Source: Bacteroidetes bacterium UBA1947
Lineage (GTDB): Bacteria > Bacteroidota > Bacteroidia > Chitinophagales > Chitinophagaceae
DNA: 49,664 nucleotides
NCBI GenBank assembly: GCA_002336915.1
Contig: DDET01000019.1
Location: forward strand, 1 to 49,664
Direction: 5' to 3'
Part shown: positions 16,039 to 25,393 of the stretch, one piece after another
Layout: the number at the start of each line of letters is the position of its first letter
How positions within the stretch are numbered: the stretch's first letter is position 1
Program-made: the position numbers and the translations under genes
Notes under the pieces: model-generated
Told to the model about the DNA's origin: nothing
What the model saw: the letters and a program-made list of their open reading frames with translations, nothing else
Databases searched by the model: none

Positions 16039-17529
16039 TTAATGATTCTTATTACTGTCTTTTGATTTATCTTTTGGTGTTTGTTTTTTTACTTCCTCTT
16101 TATTCACCGGTTTTTTGGTATCCGGCTTCTTTGCTGTTTCATTTTTCACTTCCTTCTTCAACGATTTCGGTACTGCCTTTACTTCCTTTTTAGCAGCAGG
16201 CATTACAGCTTTTGGCGACTCATGCGGCGGCTCTTTTGCCGCCGGTTTATCGTTCAGGTCATCGGGTTTTGGTGGCCCCATGGCGGGTCGTTCGGCAGGT
16301 TTTGTAACGACCTTTTCCACCGGTTTAGGATATGCCGAGGCAGGCAGGGCCTTCACTGCTTTTTCAGGTACTTCCTTCTTTACCACAGGTTTTACAGCTG
16401 TCTTCGTCGGCGCTATTGCTTTTGCCGGTGTCTTAGCCCCCGGCACAACAACTTTCACTGGTGCTTTAACCGGAGTTACTGCCGGCTTCATCGGTTCCTT
16501 CACAGGCACTACTGCCGGTTTAACAGGCGCTTTCGTAACAACTGCCGCTGGCTTAACAGGAGCGTTCAAAACCGGTGTTGCCGCCTTCGCCGCTTTTATC
16601 TCCGGCGCTGCAACTGTTGCAGGGGGAGGTGTGCTTGCAGATGGTGCATGAACTTCAGGTGCGGGAGTAAAGGTTTTACCGGTATCATTACCCACAATGC
16701 TCTTCACCCAGTTCATGCTACTCATCGCTTTATCAGCCGGTGCATTCCATGGCAGTGCCGGTGTGGCAACTACCTGTCCTTTATACCTTACGTCTATCAC
16801 ATCATACTTATCCCAGCCTATGCGATTCAGCACATTTTTATAAAAGGCGAACAGGTTACCGAGCTTTTCCTGCAACAATGATGTATCGCCTACCAATATC
16901 CGCTGATGACCCAATACGGGCACTAGCTCAAATGTGTGGTCAGGCGTCATGATGATCTGCGACACCTGCGCATTCCAGAACGTATCCCTCTCTATGTTGC
17001 GTACCAAATGCACTATCTGCCCCTTCAGCGATTTACTCAGGCTATCATCTTTCAGCACAGGCACATTTGTTACTACAGTAGTGTAATAGATGTAGTTGTC
17101 CGATAAGGGCATTGTAGCCAGCGCCGTATCTAGATAATAGCTGTTACCATCTTCTTCAAACACACGGGCCACCGGTACACGCTGGGTAAGGTTGATGTGA
17201 AGGTTGTGCGCATTGTCTACATATATTTCCGAATTGCCCACCCACGGATTGGCGGTCACTATCTCTTCCATGCCATGCAAGTCCAATTTACCGGCCGGTA
17301 TGTGTTTGATATCTACATGACGATCGTTCACCAGCAGGTCCATTACCTGTTGCTTATCTATAAAATGGCATTTGTTCTCATTCTTTATCTGCACGTCTAT
17401 GTTCCTGATGTACTTGCCCGATTCACTCTTCGATGCGTATGCCACGGCCACAATACAACCCACGGCCACGATGATCGTGACTACGAACTGCATTATTTTG
17501 CGAACCGATATTTTACGCTTCTCCGGCAT
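16039..17529 (-). CDS. ftsQ: Division protein FtsQ/DivIB with long Pro/Ala/Lys-rich tail
   Basis: The 496-aa bitopic membrane protein has a basic cytoplasmic start (MPEKRKISVRK), one membrane helix (IMQFVVTIIVAVGCIVAVAY), a POTRA domain (NIDVQI to NLTQRVPVARVF) and the FtsQ beta domain ending near WDKYDVIDVRYKGQVVATP. This core of about 260 residues is the whole protein in most species. Here a low-complexity tail follows, from about residue 290 to the end. It is built of Pro, Ala, Val, Lys and Thr in repeats such as APVKPAVVP and KAPVKVVVP, and becomes strongly basic at the end (KKPDTKKPVNKEEVKKQTPK). The tail is predicted to be periplasmic and could span or bind the cell wall. ftsQ overlaps murC by one base (TAATG). 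Confidence 0.93.
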   Translation of the reverse strand: MPEKRKISVRKIMQFVVTIIVAVGCIVAVAYASKSESGKYIRNIDVQIKNENKCHFIDKQQVMDLLVNDRHVDIKHIPAGKLDLHGMEEIVTANPWVGNSEIYVDNAHNLHINLTQRVPVARVFEEDGNSYYLDTALATMPLSDNYIYYTTVVTNVPVLKDDSLSKSLKGQIVHLVRNIERDTFWNAQVSQIIMTPDHTFELVPVLGHQRILVGDTSLLQEKLGNLFAFYKNVLNRIGWDKYDVIDVRYKGQVVATPALPWNAPADKAMSSMNWVKSIVGNDTGKTFTPAPEVHAPSASTPPPATVAAPEIKAAKAATPVLNAPVKPAAVVTKAPVKPAVVPVKEPMKPAVTPVKAPVKVVVPGAKTPAKAIAPTKTAVKPVVKKEVPEKAVKALPASAYPKPVEKVVTKPAERPAMGPPKPDDLNDKPAAKEPPHESPKAVMPAAKKEVKAVPKSLKKEVKNETAKKPDTKKPVNKEEVKKQTPKDKSKDSNKNH

Positions 17530-18887
17530 TATTTATTTTCAAGTAGTTCTTTTATTGGTTCTATCAATTGATCTATATCACCTGCACCTGCCGTTATGAA
17601 CAGCGACAGCGGCGCTTCCTTTACATACTTCAGCAATCCTTCCTTCGATAAAATGGTACAGCTTTCATTCACCATCCTGTCCTTTATCATCTGCGAGCTC
17701 ACACCTTCCATCGGCAATTCCCGCGCAGGATATATATCCAGCAGTATCACTTCATCGGCCATATCAAGGCTATGGGCAAAACCATCTGCCAGGTCGCGGG
17801 TGCGTGTAAACAGGTGTGGCTGGAATGCTACTACGCATTTACGGCCTTTGAACAATTGCTTTGCACTCCGTATCAGTGCCGACAATTCCTCTGGGTGATG
17901 GGCATAGTCGTCTATATATACTACCTGCTCATTCTTTATCACATACTCAAAGCGACGTTTCACTCCCCTAAATCCGGGCAGTGCGCTTTTCACTTTATCC
18001 CCGCTAATACCCAGCAACTGCGTCACCGCTATTGCAGCCACAGCATTCTCCACGTTGTGCATGCCGCCGATGGCAAGGTGTATTTCATTTATTTCCCAAC
18101 TCTTTCCTTTCACATCAAAGATGTACTCTCCATCACGTTGCCGAATGTTGCTTGCATACACATCGGCATTGTCATTCTGAAGGCTATAGGTCATTTTGTT
18201 GTCGCCTTTCAGTTCACTGCCGCGGGGCAGGCCATGTTTAGCCACTAGCGTACCGCCTGCTTTTATATTTGCCGTATACTGGATGAAGGCCTTCTCCATT
18301 TCCTCCACAGTACCGTATATATCCAGGTGGTCCGCATCCATCGCTGTAAGTACCGCTATATCCGGGTACAGTTTCAGGAAGCTACGGTCATATTCATCTG
18401 CCTCCACTACAGCGGTATCATTGTCGCTGCTCCAGTAGTTGCGGTCATAGTTCACAGACACGCCGCCCAGGAAGGCGTTGCAGCCATAACCCGTTTCGCG
18501 CAGCAGGTAGGCCGTCATGGTAGATATAGTGGTCTTGCCATGTGTGCCTGCAACAGTGATAGCATGCATGGCTTGTGTTATCCACTGCAACACATCACTA
18601 CGTTTGTACACGGCATACTTATTGTCCCTGTACCAGTTCAGCTCGGCGTGTGCCGCAGGTATGGCAGGGGTATATATTACCAGTTCAGCTTCTTTGTCCA
18701 GCAGGTCCACATCATCTGTGTAATGCACCTCCATGTCTTCTGCCACCAGTTGTTTGGTAAGCTCCGTTTCCGTACGGTCATAACCTTTCACTACAGCACC
18801 TTGCTGCCGGAAGAAGCGCGCAAGCGCACTCATACCGATACCACCGATACCTATGAAATAAACCCGTTTCAGTTCCCGTACGTTCAT
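17529..18887 (-). CDS. murC: UDP-N-acetylmuramate--L-alanine ligase
   Basis: The 452-aa Mur ligase adds L-alanine to UDP-MurNAc, the first amino acid of the peptidoglycan stem. It has the UDP-binding FIGIGGIGMSALA at 11-23, the ATP loop GTHGKTT at 114-120, VVEADEYDRSF, the MDADHLDIYG block, and the C-terminal YIDDYAHHPEEL. Domain order and length are standard. Overlaps murG by four bases (ATGA type) and ftsQ by one, so translation is probably coupled through the cluster. Confidence 0.98.
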   Translation of the reverse strand: MNVRELKRVYFIGIGGIGMSALARFFRQQGAVVKGYDRTETELTKQLVAEDMEVHYTDDVDLLDKEAELVIYTPAIPAAHAELNWYRDNKYAVYKRSDVLQWITQAMHAITVAGTHGKTTISTMTAYLLRETGYGCNAFLGGVSVNYDRNYWSSDNDTAVVEADEYDRSFLKLYPDIAVLTAMDADHLDIYGTVEEMEKAFIQYTANIKAGGTLVAKHGLPRGSELKGDNKMTYSLQNDNADVYASNIRQRDGEYIFDVKGKSWEINEIHLAIGGMHNVENAVAAIAVTQLLGISGDKVKSALPGFRGVKRRFEYVIKNEQVVYIDDYAHHPEELSALIRSAKQLFKGRKCVVAFQPHLFTRTRDLADGFAHSLDMADEVILLDIYPARELPMEGVSSQMIKDRMVNESCTILSKEGLLKYVKEAPLSLFITAGAGDIDQLIEPIKELLENK

Positions 18888-19987
18888 TCTTTTGTTGCTA
18901 TTTCAATTACTTTTTTTGCTATTCTTTCGTCTGCGTCTTTTATTGCCAGCCTATGCAGGCTTTCTTTCATTACATCCTGCATAGCATTATCATGCAGCAG
19001 GTTCTTTAATTTTTTTACCAGCTCACTCATGGTATCATTGTCCTTCACCATCATTGCTGCATTGTGCTCTACCAGTGCCAGGGCATTACCTGTCTGGTGG
19101 TCCTCAGCAGCATAAGGGTAAGGCACGAACACTACCGGCTTCCCCGCTATACACAATTCCGCAATAGCCAGGGCACCGGCCCTCGATATCACCACGTCCG
19201 CAGCGGCATAGGCGTAGTCTATCTCGCGGATGAACTCAAAGACCTTCACTTTATCACTAAAATCTGATGCTCTCTGTTTTGCCTGCTCGTAATACAGTTT
19301 GCCCGTTTGCCAAATCAGTTGCACATCCTCCGCCAGTAGCTCTACCAGGTGGGCGTCTATTGCCTGGTTGATCGACTTCGCACCCAGGCTGCCGCCCACG
19401 ATTAGTATCGTGCGTTTGCTCGCATTCAGCCCCAGCCACTCTTGTCCTTCAGCCCTTGTTATATTCAGCGAGGAGATGATCTTCCGCACCGGGTTGCCCG
19501 TGAGTATTATTTTATCCATCGGAAAAAAGCGCTCCATGTGTTCATATGCCACGCATATTGCTTTTGCCCTTCTGCCCAATATCTTATTGCTCTTACCCGC
19601 GTAAGAGTTCTGTTCTTGTATCAGCGTAGGCACATTCATACCCTGTGCAGCGCTCAGCATCGGGAAACTGGCATAACCGCCTACGCCCACTACTGCATTT
19701 GGCCTGAACTCTCTTATTATCCTTCTTGCCTGTGCCCTGCTCTTTAATAATTTATAAGGCAGTGCCAGGTTCTTTAATAAGCTGCTCCTGTTAAAACCGG
19801 CTATGTCTAATCCTATTATTTCAAAACCTTCCTGCGGTATCTTCTCCATTTCCATCTTTCCCTTAGCACCCACAAACAATAGCTGCGTGCCTGCCCTCAT
19901 GCGCTGCAAAGCATGGCCTATCGCCACCGCGGGGAATATATGCCCCCCGGTGCCTCCGCCTGCTATTATGATGCGCATGTTGCTCAT
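18884..19987 (-). CDS. murG: UDP-GlcNAc:lipid I N-acetylglucosaminyltransferase
   Basis: The 367-aa GT-B glycosyltransferase makes lipid II at the inner face of the membrane. It shows the N-terminal GGGTGGHIFPA loop at 10-20, VGVGGYASFPML, the second-domain VGGSLGAKSINQA, and the UDP-GlcNAc region SRAGALAIAELCIAGKPVVFVPYPYAAEDHQ in consecutive parts. Length is standard. ATG 19987 overlaps ftsW by four bases. An alternative ATG three codons later (MRIIIAGG) is possible. Confidence 0.97.
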   Translation of the reverse strand: MSNMRIIIAGGGTGGHIFPAVAIGHALQRMRAGTQLLFVGAKGKMEMEKIPQEGFEIIGLDIAGFNRSSLLKNLALPYKLLKSRAQARRIIREFRPNAVVGVGGYASFPMLSAAQGMNVPTLIQEQNSYAGKSNKILGRRAKAICVAYEHMERFFPMDKIILTGNPVRKIISSLNITRAEGQEWLGLNASKRTILIVGGSLGAKSINQAIDAHLVELLAEDVQLIWQTGKLYYEQAKQRASDFSDKVKVFEFIREIDYAYAAADVVISRAGALAIAELCIAGKPVVFVPYPYAAEDHQTGNALALVEHNAAMMVKDNDTMSELVKKLKNLLHDNAMQDVMKESLHRLAIKDADERIAKKVIEIATKE

Positions 19988-21270
19988 ATACCCGGCAATG
20001 GTTTTGGCTTTGTTACACGTTTTGGTTTCAATAATTCTTTCACTTCTTCTTCATCCGGCTCTTCTTCAGTCTCTTCTTCCTCTTCTTCTTCTGTTATTTC
20101 TTTAGTTGCCTTAGCTTTCTTCTTTCCTTCCATTTCATCTACATATCGGCTCACGCTCAGCACTATGCCTATTGCGATACTGGTAAACCATATAGATGAG
20201 CCACCCATGCTTATCATAGGCAGGGTCAATCCCGTTACGGGTACCAGGTGCACGTTCACAGCCATATTCAGCATGGCCTGGAACACCAGTGTTATACTCA
20301 GCCCAACTGCAAGGAAAGCTCCGAAGGCATAAGGGCAGCGCCTGAATATCAATATGCTTCGCCACAGGAAAAGCAGGTATAGGAATATGATGGCTGCGCC
20401 GCCTATCAGCCCGTATTCTTCTATTATGATCGAGTAAATAAAATCAGAGTATGGGTGCGGCAGGAAATTGCGCTGCCTGCTGTTACCCGGGCCCAGGCCG
20501 GTAATGCCACCGTTGGCAATAGCGATCTTGGCTTGTTGTACCTGGTAAACAACTGTCTCTTTTTTACTGCCGTCTTTCTTCTTCCCGCCGCCTGTAAAAT
20601 CTTCTATCCTTTGCTGCCATGTTGCCGCGCGGCCAAAACCGGTTGCTTTAGACACCAGGAAGAGTAGCACTACGCCCACCAATCCGCCAACGGCCAGCAT
20701 GGCAATATGCTTCACTTTTACCCTGCCTATAAAGAACAGGATAGTACAGGTAAAGCCCAGCATCAATGCAGTAGAAAGGTTAGCAGGCGCTATCAGCAAA
20801 CAGGTAACGATCACGGGCACCAATACAGGCACAAATCCTTTACGCAGGTCTTTGATCTCACCTTGCTTTACGCTCAGTATGCGCGCCAGCAACATGAACA
20901 GGGCCAGCTTCGCAAGGTCCGATGTCTGGAAAGTAAGGTTGATGACCGGTAGCCTTATCCAGCGCGAGCCCTCATTGAGCTTGGTACCAAAGAACAGTGT
21001 ATATATAAGCAGGGGCACACTCACCAGGTAAAGCAGTAAGGCGAGCCTCGCGAACTTGGTATAGTTTACCTTATGTACCCAGTATATGATCAGCAAGCCA
21101 AGGCCCAGCACCAGCAATTGCTTGATGAGGTAATAGCTGCCATTCTTGTCCATCCTGTAGGCCAATGAACCCGTAGAGCTATACACAGCCATCAGGCTGA
21201 TGAACGACAGCACGATCACCACGCCCCAAATGACCTGGTCTCCTTTCGTTCTATTTAGCAAACGTTTCAT
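19984..21270 (-). CDS. ftsW: Septal peptidoglycan polymerase FtsW (SEDS family)
   Basis: The 428-aa SEDS glycosyltransferase has about ten membrane helices and polymerises lipid II together with the class B PBP encoded in the same cluster. Family blocks include NEGSRWIRLP, FQTSDLAKLALF, GGGITGLGPGNS-like GGITGLGPGNSRQRNFLP, HPYSDFIYSIIIEEYGLIGG and TGLTLPMISMGGSS. After the last helix a cytoplasmic tail of about 55 residues is extremely acidic (a run of Glu in EITEEEEEEETEEEPDEEEV) and ends in a basic LLKPKRVTKPKPLPGI. The tail is not part of the catalytic core. Overlaps murG by four bases. Confidence 0.97.
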   Translation of the reverse strand: MKRLLNRTKGDQVIWGVVIVLSFISLMAVYSSTGSLAYRMDKNGSYYLIKQLLVLGLGLLIIYWVHKVNYTKFARLALLLYLVSVPLLIYTLFFGTKLNEGSRWIRLPVINLTFQTSDLAKLALFMLLARILSVKQGEIKDLRKGFVPVLVPVIVTCLLIAPANLSTALMLGFTCTILFFIGRVKVKHIAMLAVGGLVGVVLLFLVSKATGFGRAATWQQRIEDFTGGGKKKDGSKKETVVYQVQQAKIAIANGGITGLGPGNSRQRNFLPHPYSDFIYSIIIEEYGLIGGAAIIFLYLLFLWRSILIFRRCPYAFGAFLAVGLSITLVFQAMLNMAVNVHLVPVTGLTLPMISMGGSSIWFTSIAIGIVLSVSRYVDEMEGKKKAKATKEITEEEEEEETEEEPDEEEVKELLKPKRVTKPKPLPGI

Positions 21271-21293
21271 TTTCCTTTTGTCTCTCTTTTTAT

Positions 21294-22655
21294 TTACAGT
21301 GCGCGTACAGCTTCTTTGAACTGCTCGCCGCGGTCTTCATAATTTTTGAACAGGTCGAAACTGGCACATGCCGGCGCCAGCAACACGGTGTCTCCTTTTT
21401 CAGTCAATGCGTATGCTGCGTGTACTGCATCATAAGCGCTCTGTGTATCCACCACCGCTGTCACTACTCCGTCAAATGCATCATGTATCGGTTTATTATC
21501 CAGGCCCAGGCATATTATTGCCTTCACCTTTTCTTTCACCAGTTCCATTATCTCGTTGTAGTCGTTTCCTTTATCTTGTCCGCCCAATATCAGCACCACA
21601 GGGGTCTTCATGCTCTCCAGCGCAAACCATACAGAGTTCACATTAGTGGCTTTACTGTCATTCACAAAATCCACCCCGCGGATGGTTGCCACAAACTCCA
21701 GCCTGTGTTCCAGGCCTTCGAAGGTGGCAAAGCTTTCCCTGATCTTTTCCTTGCGGATGCCTGCTATACGTGCCGAAATGCCTGCTGCCATGCTGTTGTA
21801 TTGATTATGTTTCCCTTTTATCGAAAGATCATGAATGGACATATCGAGCTCTTCACCTCCGAAGCGAATGTGGATATTGTCATTTTCTACAAATCCGCCT
21901 TCATTATTTATTGAGTTCTGGTCGCTCATTGTGAAATATATTTTGCGTGAGTTAACTGTATGAGTTGTGAGGTAATCTTTAATGACAGGGTCATCCTGGT
22001 TTATTATAAAATAGTCGTCTTCTTTTTGATTTTCTGCTATCCTGAATTTCGATGCTACATAATTTTCAAACTTGTAATCGTACCTGTCCAGGTGGTCCGG
22101 GGTAATGTTCAGCAACACCGCTATGTCCGGGCAGAAATAATGGATATCGTCCAGCTGAAAACTGCTCACTTCCATCACATACCACTTACATGGCTGTTCG
22201 GCTATCTGCTTTGCAAAGCTGATTCCTATATTGCCCACCATGGCCACATCATAGTCAGCATCTTTCAGTAGATGGAAAGCCAGCTTGGTCGTAGTGCTCT
22301 TCCCATTGCTGCCCGTTATGGCTATGATCTTGCTGTCACCCTTGTACCTGTAGCCAAATTCTATTTCGCTGCATACTTCAATACCTGCGCTGCGTATCTC
22401 TTTCATCAGCCCGGTCTTCTCGCTTATACCGGGGCTCTTCACTACGCAGTCGGCCAATAGTATATGCGGTATTGTGTGCCTGCCTTCTTCAAACTGTATG
22501 CCTGCACGCAGCATAGTATCTTTAAATGTCTGCTTTATTGCTCCGCCATCGCTCACAAACACATCCCAGCCCTGCTGCTTGCCAAGCATGGCAGCGCCCA
22601 CGCCGCTTTCGCCCGCTCCCAGTATCACCAGTTTTTTGTCTGCGCCTTTGGTCAC
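21294..22655 (-). CDS. murD: UDP-N-acetylmuramoyl-L-alanine--D-glutamate ligase
   Basis: The 453-aa Mur ligase adds D-glutamate to UDP-MurNAc-L-Ala. It has KLVILGAGESGVGAAML at the N-terminus, the ATP loop ITGSNGKSTTT, MEVSSFQLDDI, NITPDHLDRY, DSKATNVNSV, ILGGQDKGNDY and a final LLAPACASFDLFKNYEDRG. I chose the GTG at 22655. It gives the usual MurD length, begins just before the conserved KLVILGAGESG, and overlaps the mraY stop by one base (TAGTG), the same junction style as elsewhere in the cluster. An ATG-initiated frame starting at 22712 would add 19 residues unlike MurD and overlap mraY by 58 bases. Confidence 0.95.
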   Translation of the reverse strand: MTKGADKKLVILGAGESGVGAAMLGKQQGWDVFVSDGGAIKQTFKDTMLRAGIQFEEGRHTIPHILLADCVVKSPGISEKTGLMKEIRSAGIEVCSEIEFGYRYKGDSKIIAITGSNGKSTTTKLAFHLLKDADYDVAMVGNIGISFAKQIAEQPCKWYVMEVSSFQLDDIHYFCPDIAVLLNITPDHLDRYDYKFENYVASKFRIAENQKEDDYFIINQDDPVIKDYLTTHTVNSRKIYFTMSDQNSINNEGGFVENDNIHIRFGGEELDMSIHDLSIKGKHNQYNSMAAGISARIAGIRKEKIRESFATFEGLEHRLEFVATIRGVDFVNDSKATNVNSVWFALESMKTPVVLILGGQDKGNDYNEIMELVKEKVKAIICLGLDNKPIHDAFDGVVTAVVDTQSAYDAVHAAYALTEKGDTVLLAPACASFDLFKNYEDRGEQFKEAVRAL

Positions 22656-23926
22656 TATTGCAGTTTTAATGTTACTATGCTTAATATGGCCAGTATGATG
22701 CCCACTATCCAAAACCTCGTTACTATTTTACTTTCATGATATCCCAGCTTTTGGTAATGGTGGTGCAGCGGCGACATCAAAAAGATGCGGCGGCCTTCCC
22801 CATATTTTTTCCATGTGCGGTCGAAATACCATACCTGTATCACTACCGACAAACTCTCTACGAGGAAGATGCCGCATATAATGGGTATCAAAAGCTCTTT
22901 GCGCATAATAATGGAGAGCGATGCGATGATACCCCCCAGTGCCAGGCTGCCCGTATCGCCCATGAATACCTGTGCGGGATAGGCATTATACCATAGGAAG
23001 CCTACGCATGCACCTATGAAAGCGCCCGTGAATATGGACAACTCCGCAAGGTTGGGTATGTTCATGATATTCAGGTAGTCGGCAAATATGTAGTTACCCG
23101 ACAGGTATGCGAACACACCCAAACATATACCCGCAATGGCCGATGTACCTGTTGCCAGTCCGTCTATACCGTCCGTTATGTTCGCTCCGTTCGATACGGC
23201 TACTATAATGAATATCACGAACAGTATATAAATGATGGGCGTTACAACCTTTATCGATTTTTCGCCGAATATCTTTCCTATCTGCGCATAGCTTAGTTCA
23301 TGTGTCTTTACGAAAGGAATAGTAGTTGTGGCACTTTTTATGCGGACATATTGATGCGTTCTGCCGGTTTCATCTTTTCTTTCATAAGGCCCCGATACTA
23401 TTTGTTCAGTTGCATTGTATAAGGTCGGCTGACCTTTTACTACTTCGCGGCTTACTACCACATTCTGGTTATAGTACATGGTAGTACCTACTATAATACC
23501 CAGCCCCACCTGGCCCAGTATTTTAAACCATCCGGCCAGCCCTTCTTTATTCTTCCTGAATACTTTTATATAATCGTCTATAAAGCCCACCATACCCAGC
23601 CATATGGTTGATACCAGCATAAGAATGATATACACATTCGTGATACGCGCAAAAAGGAGTGTGGGTATCAGTATTGCTGCTATGATGATCAGGCCACCCA
23701 TAGTAGGTGTTCCTTTCTTTGCTTTCTCTCCTTCAAGGCCCAGGTCACGTACTGTTTCACCTATTTGTTTACGCTGCAGGTATTTTATCAGGCGCTTACC
23801 CCATACCATGCTTATCACCAGCGACAATATGATCGCCATGGCTGCACGGAAAGTGATGTAATAAAACACCCCCGCTCCGAAAAGGCCAAAATGCTCACGC
23901 AGGTATGTAAACAAATAGTACAGCAT
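22655..23926 (-). CDS. mraY: Phospho-N-acetylmuramoyl-pentapeptide transferase
   Basis: The 423-aa polytopic membrane enzyme transfers phospho-MurNAc-pentapeptide to undecaprenyl phosphate, giving lipid I. The catalytic pair is Asp117-Asp118 in GFIDDYIK. GTPTMGG, NGANITDGIDGLATG, FMGDTGSLALGG and the SPLHHHYQKLG loop are all present. Relative to the 360-aa E. coli enzyme there is an insert of about 60-70 residues between helices 4 and 5 (around 150-220, SREVVKGQPTLYN to KTHELSYAQIG), seen in other Bacteroidota. The start ATG follows the murE stop with no gap. Confidence 0.98.
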   Translation of the reverse strand: MLYYLFTYLREHFGLFGAGVFYYITFRAAMAIILSLVISMVWGKRLIKYLQRKQIGETVRDLGLEGEKAKKGTPTMGGLIIIAAILIPTLLFARITNVYIILMLVSTIWLGMVGFIDDYIKVFRKNKEGLAGWFKILGQVGLGIIVGTTMYYNQNVVVSREVVKGQPTLYNATEQIVSGPYERKDETGRTHQYVRIKSATTTIPFVKTHELSYAQIGKIFGEKSIKVVTPIIYILFVIFIIVAVSNGANITDGIDGLATGTSAIAGICLGVFAYLSGNYIFADYLNIMNIPNLAELSIFTGAFIGACVGFLWYNAYPAQVFMGDTGSLALGGIIASLSIIMRKELLIPIICGIFLVESLSVVIQVWYFDRTWKKYGEGRRIFLMSPLHHHYQKLGYHESKIVTRFWIVGIILAILSIVTLKLQ

Positions 23927-25393
23927 TTATTTATTCAATAGTTTAAAAGCTTCGGTTAATATTTCCCTGTCATCAAAATGATGTTTTACTCCTTTTATTT
24001 CCTGGTAGGTCTCGTGCCCTTTGCCGGCTACCAGTAATATATCATCGGGCTGTGCCAATGCCACAGCTGTCTTTATCGCTTCTTTGCGGTCGGTTATGCG
24101 CAGCATCCTTCTTTTCTGCGCCATATTCAGCCCGCTCTCCATATCGTTCAGTATCTCCTCGGGGCTTTCACTGCGCGGGTTGTCCGATGTCAGTATGGCC
24201 TTATCACTATGCTCGCAGGCCACTTCAGCCATTATCGGCCGCTTGGTCTTATCCCTGTCGCCACCGCAACCCACCACGGTAATTATTTGCTGCCCGTCTG
24301 TACGTAATTGTTTTATGGTGGCCAGTACATTGAGCAGTGCATCCGGTGTATGCGCATAATCCACAATACCCAGTATCTTATCATTCGGCGACATGAATGT
24401 TTCAAACCTGCCCGGCGCACCATGCAGGTTGCTCAGTACTGCCAGTACCTGCATCTTGTCCGCACCCAGCAAAGTAGCGATACCATACACCGCCAGCAGG
24501 TTGTACGCATTAAAGGTGCCTATCATCCTGAAGTGCGCCTCCTGGTTCTCCACCAGCATCACAAGGCCCGTAAGGTTGTTCTCCAGCACTTTTCCCTTTA
24601 TAGTAGCGGGCATCTTCAGGCTGTAGGTATTCTTGCCTGCTTTTGTATTCTGCAGCATCACCATACCGCGCTTGTCATCGGCATTGGTCAGTGCAAATGC
24701 CCCCGCAGGCAAATTGTCGAAGAAGCTCTTTTTTACTCGTATATATTCGTCAAATGTTTTGTGGTAGTCAAGATGGTCGTGCGTGATGTTAGTAAAGGCC
24801 GCGCCCGCAAATTCCAGCCCTTCTATCCTGCGCTGGTGTATGGCATGCGAGCTCACTTCCATGAACACGTATTCACAACCAGCTGCCGCCATGCGTGCCA
24901 GCAAGGCCTGTATCGCAATGGCGTCAGGCGTGGTATGAGTTGCCACCTCTACTATATGGTTTATATGGTTCTGCACGGTTGATATCAGCCCGCACTTATG
25001 TCCCATCGCCTCATACAATTGGAATAAAAGCGTAGCGCATGTGGTCTTGCCATTCGTCCCGGTAATACCCACCACCTTCATATTGTGGGAAGGATTACCA
25101 TAAAATTCAGATGCCAATAATCCGGCAGCTGCTGCGCTGTCCTTTACCTGTACATATACTACGCCACCCTTAAGTTCACCCGGTATCGTTTCACAAACCA
25201 CAGCCACGGCACCTTGCGCTATAGCTTTGTCAATGAACTCATGCCCGTCCACCACTGTACCACGCACAGCAATAAACACACTCCCTGCCTCCGCCTTGCG
25301 CGAGTCAATGCAAAGGCTGCTTACCTGCACAGAGGTATCCCCTTCTGTTTTGATGGTAGCGACGCTGGCCAGTATGTCCTTTAGTGCAGGCAT
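23927..25393 (-). CDS. murE: UDP-MurNAc-L-Ala-D-Glu--meso-diaminopimelate ligase
   Basis: The 488-aa Mur ligase adds the third residue of the stem peptide. It has LCIDSRKAEAGSVFIAV, the ATP loop GTNGKTT at 112-118, MEVSSHAI, FTNITHDHLDYHKT and VVGCGGDRDKTKRP. The C-terminal motif DNPRSESPEEI contains the DNPR box that specifies meso-diaminopimelate rather than lysine. Overlaps the PBP gene by one base (TAATG). murF, often next in other phyla, is not in this cluster. Confidence 0.98.
   Translation of the reverse strand: MPALKDILASVATIKTEGDTSVQVSSLCIDSRKAEAGSVFIAVRGTVVDGHEFIDKAIAQGAVAVVCETIPGELKGGVVYVQVKDSAAAAGLLASEFYGNPSHNMKVVGITGTNGKTTCATLLFQLYEAMGHKCGLISTVQNHINHIVEVATHTTPDAIAIQALLARMAAAGCEYVFMEVSSHAIHQRRIEGLEFAGAAFTNITHDHLDYHKTFDEYIRVKKSFFDNLPAGAFALTNADDKRGMVMLQNTKAGKNTYSLKMPATIKGKVLENNLTGLVMLVENQEAHFRMIGTFNAYNLLAVYGIATLLGADKMQVLAVLSNLHGAPGRFETFMSPNDKILGIVDYAHTPDALLNVLATIKQLRTDGQQIITVVGCGGDRDKTKRPIMAEVACEHSDKAILTSDNPRSESPEEILNDMESGLNMAQKRRMLRITDRKEAIKTAVALAQPDDILLVAGKGHETYQEIKGVKHHFDDREILTEAFKLLNK

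Noticed and set aside
16081..16881. A 266-codon open frame rich in Arg, Cys and Phe on the plus strand
   Set aside because: It is the complement of the low-complexity ftsQ tail, which rarely gives stops in antisense.
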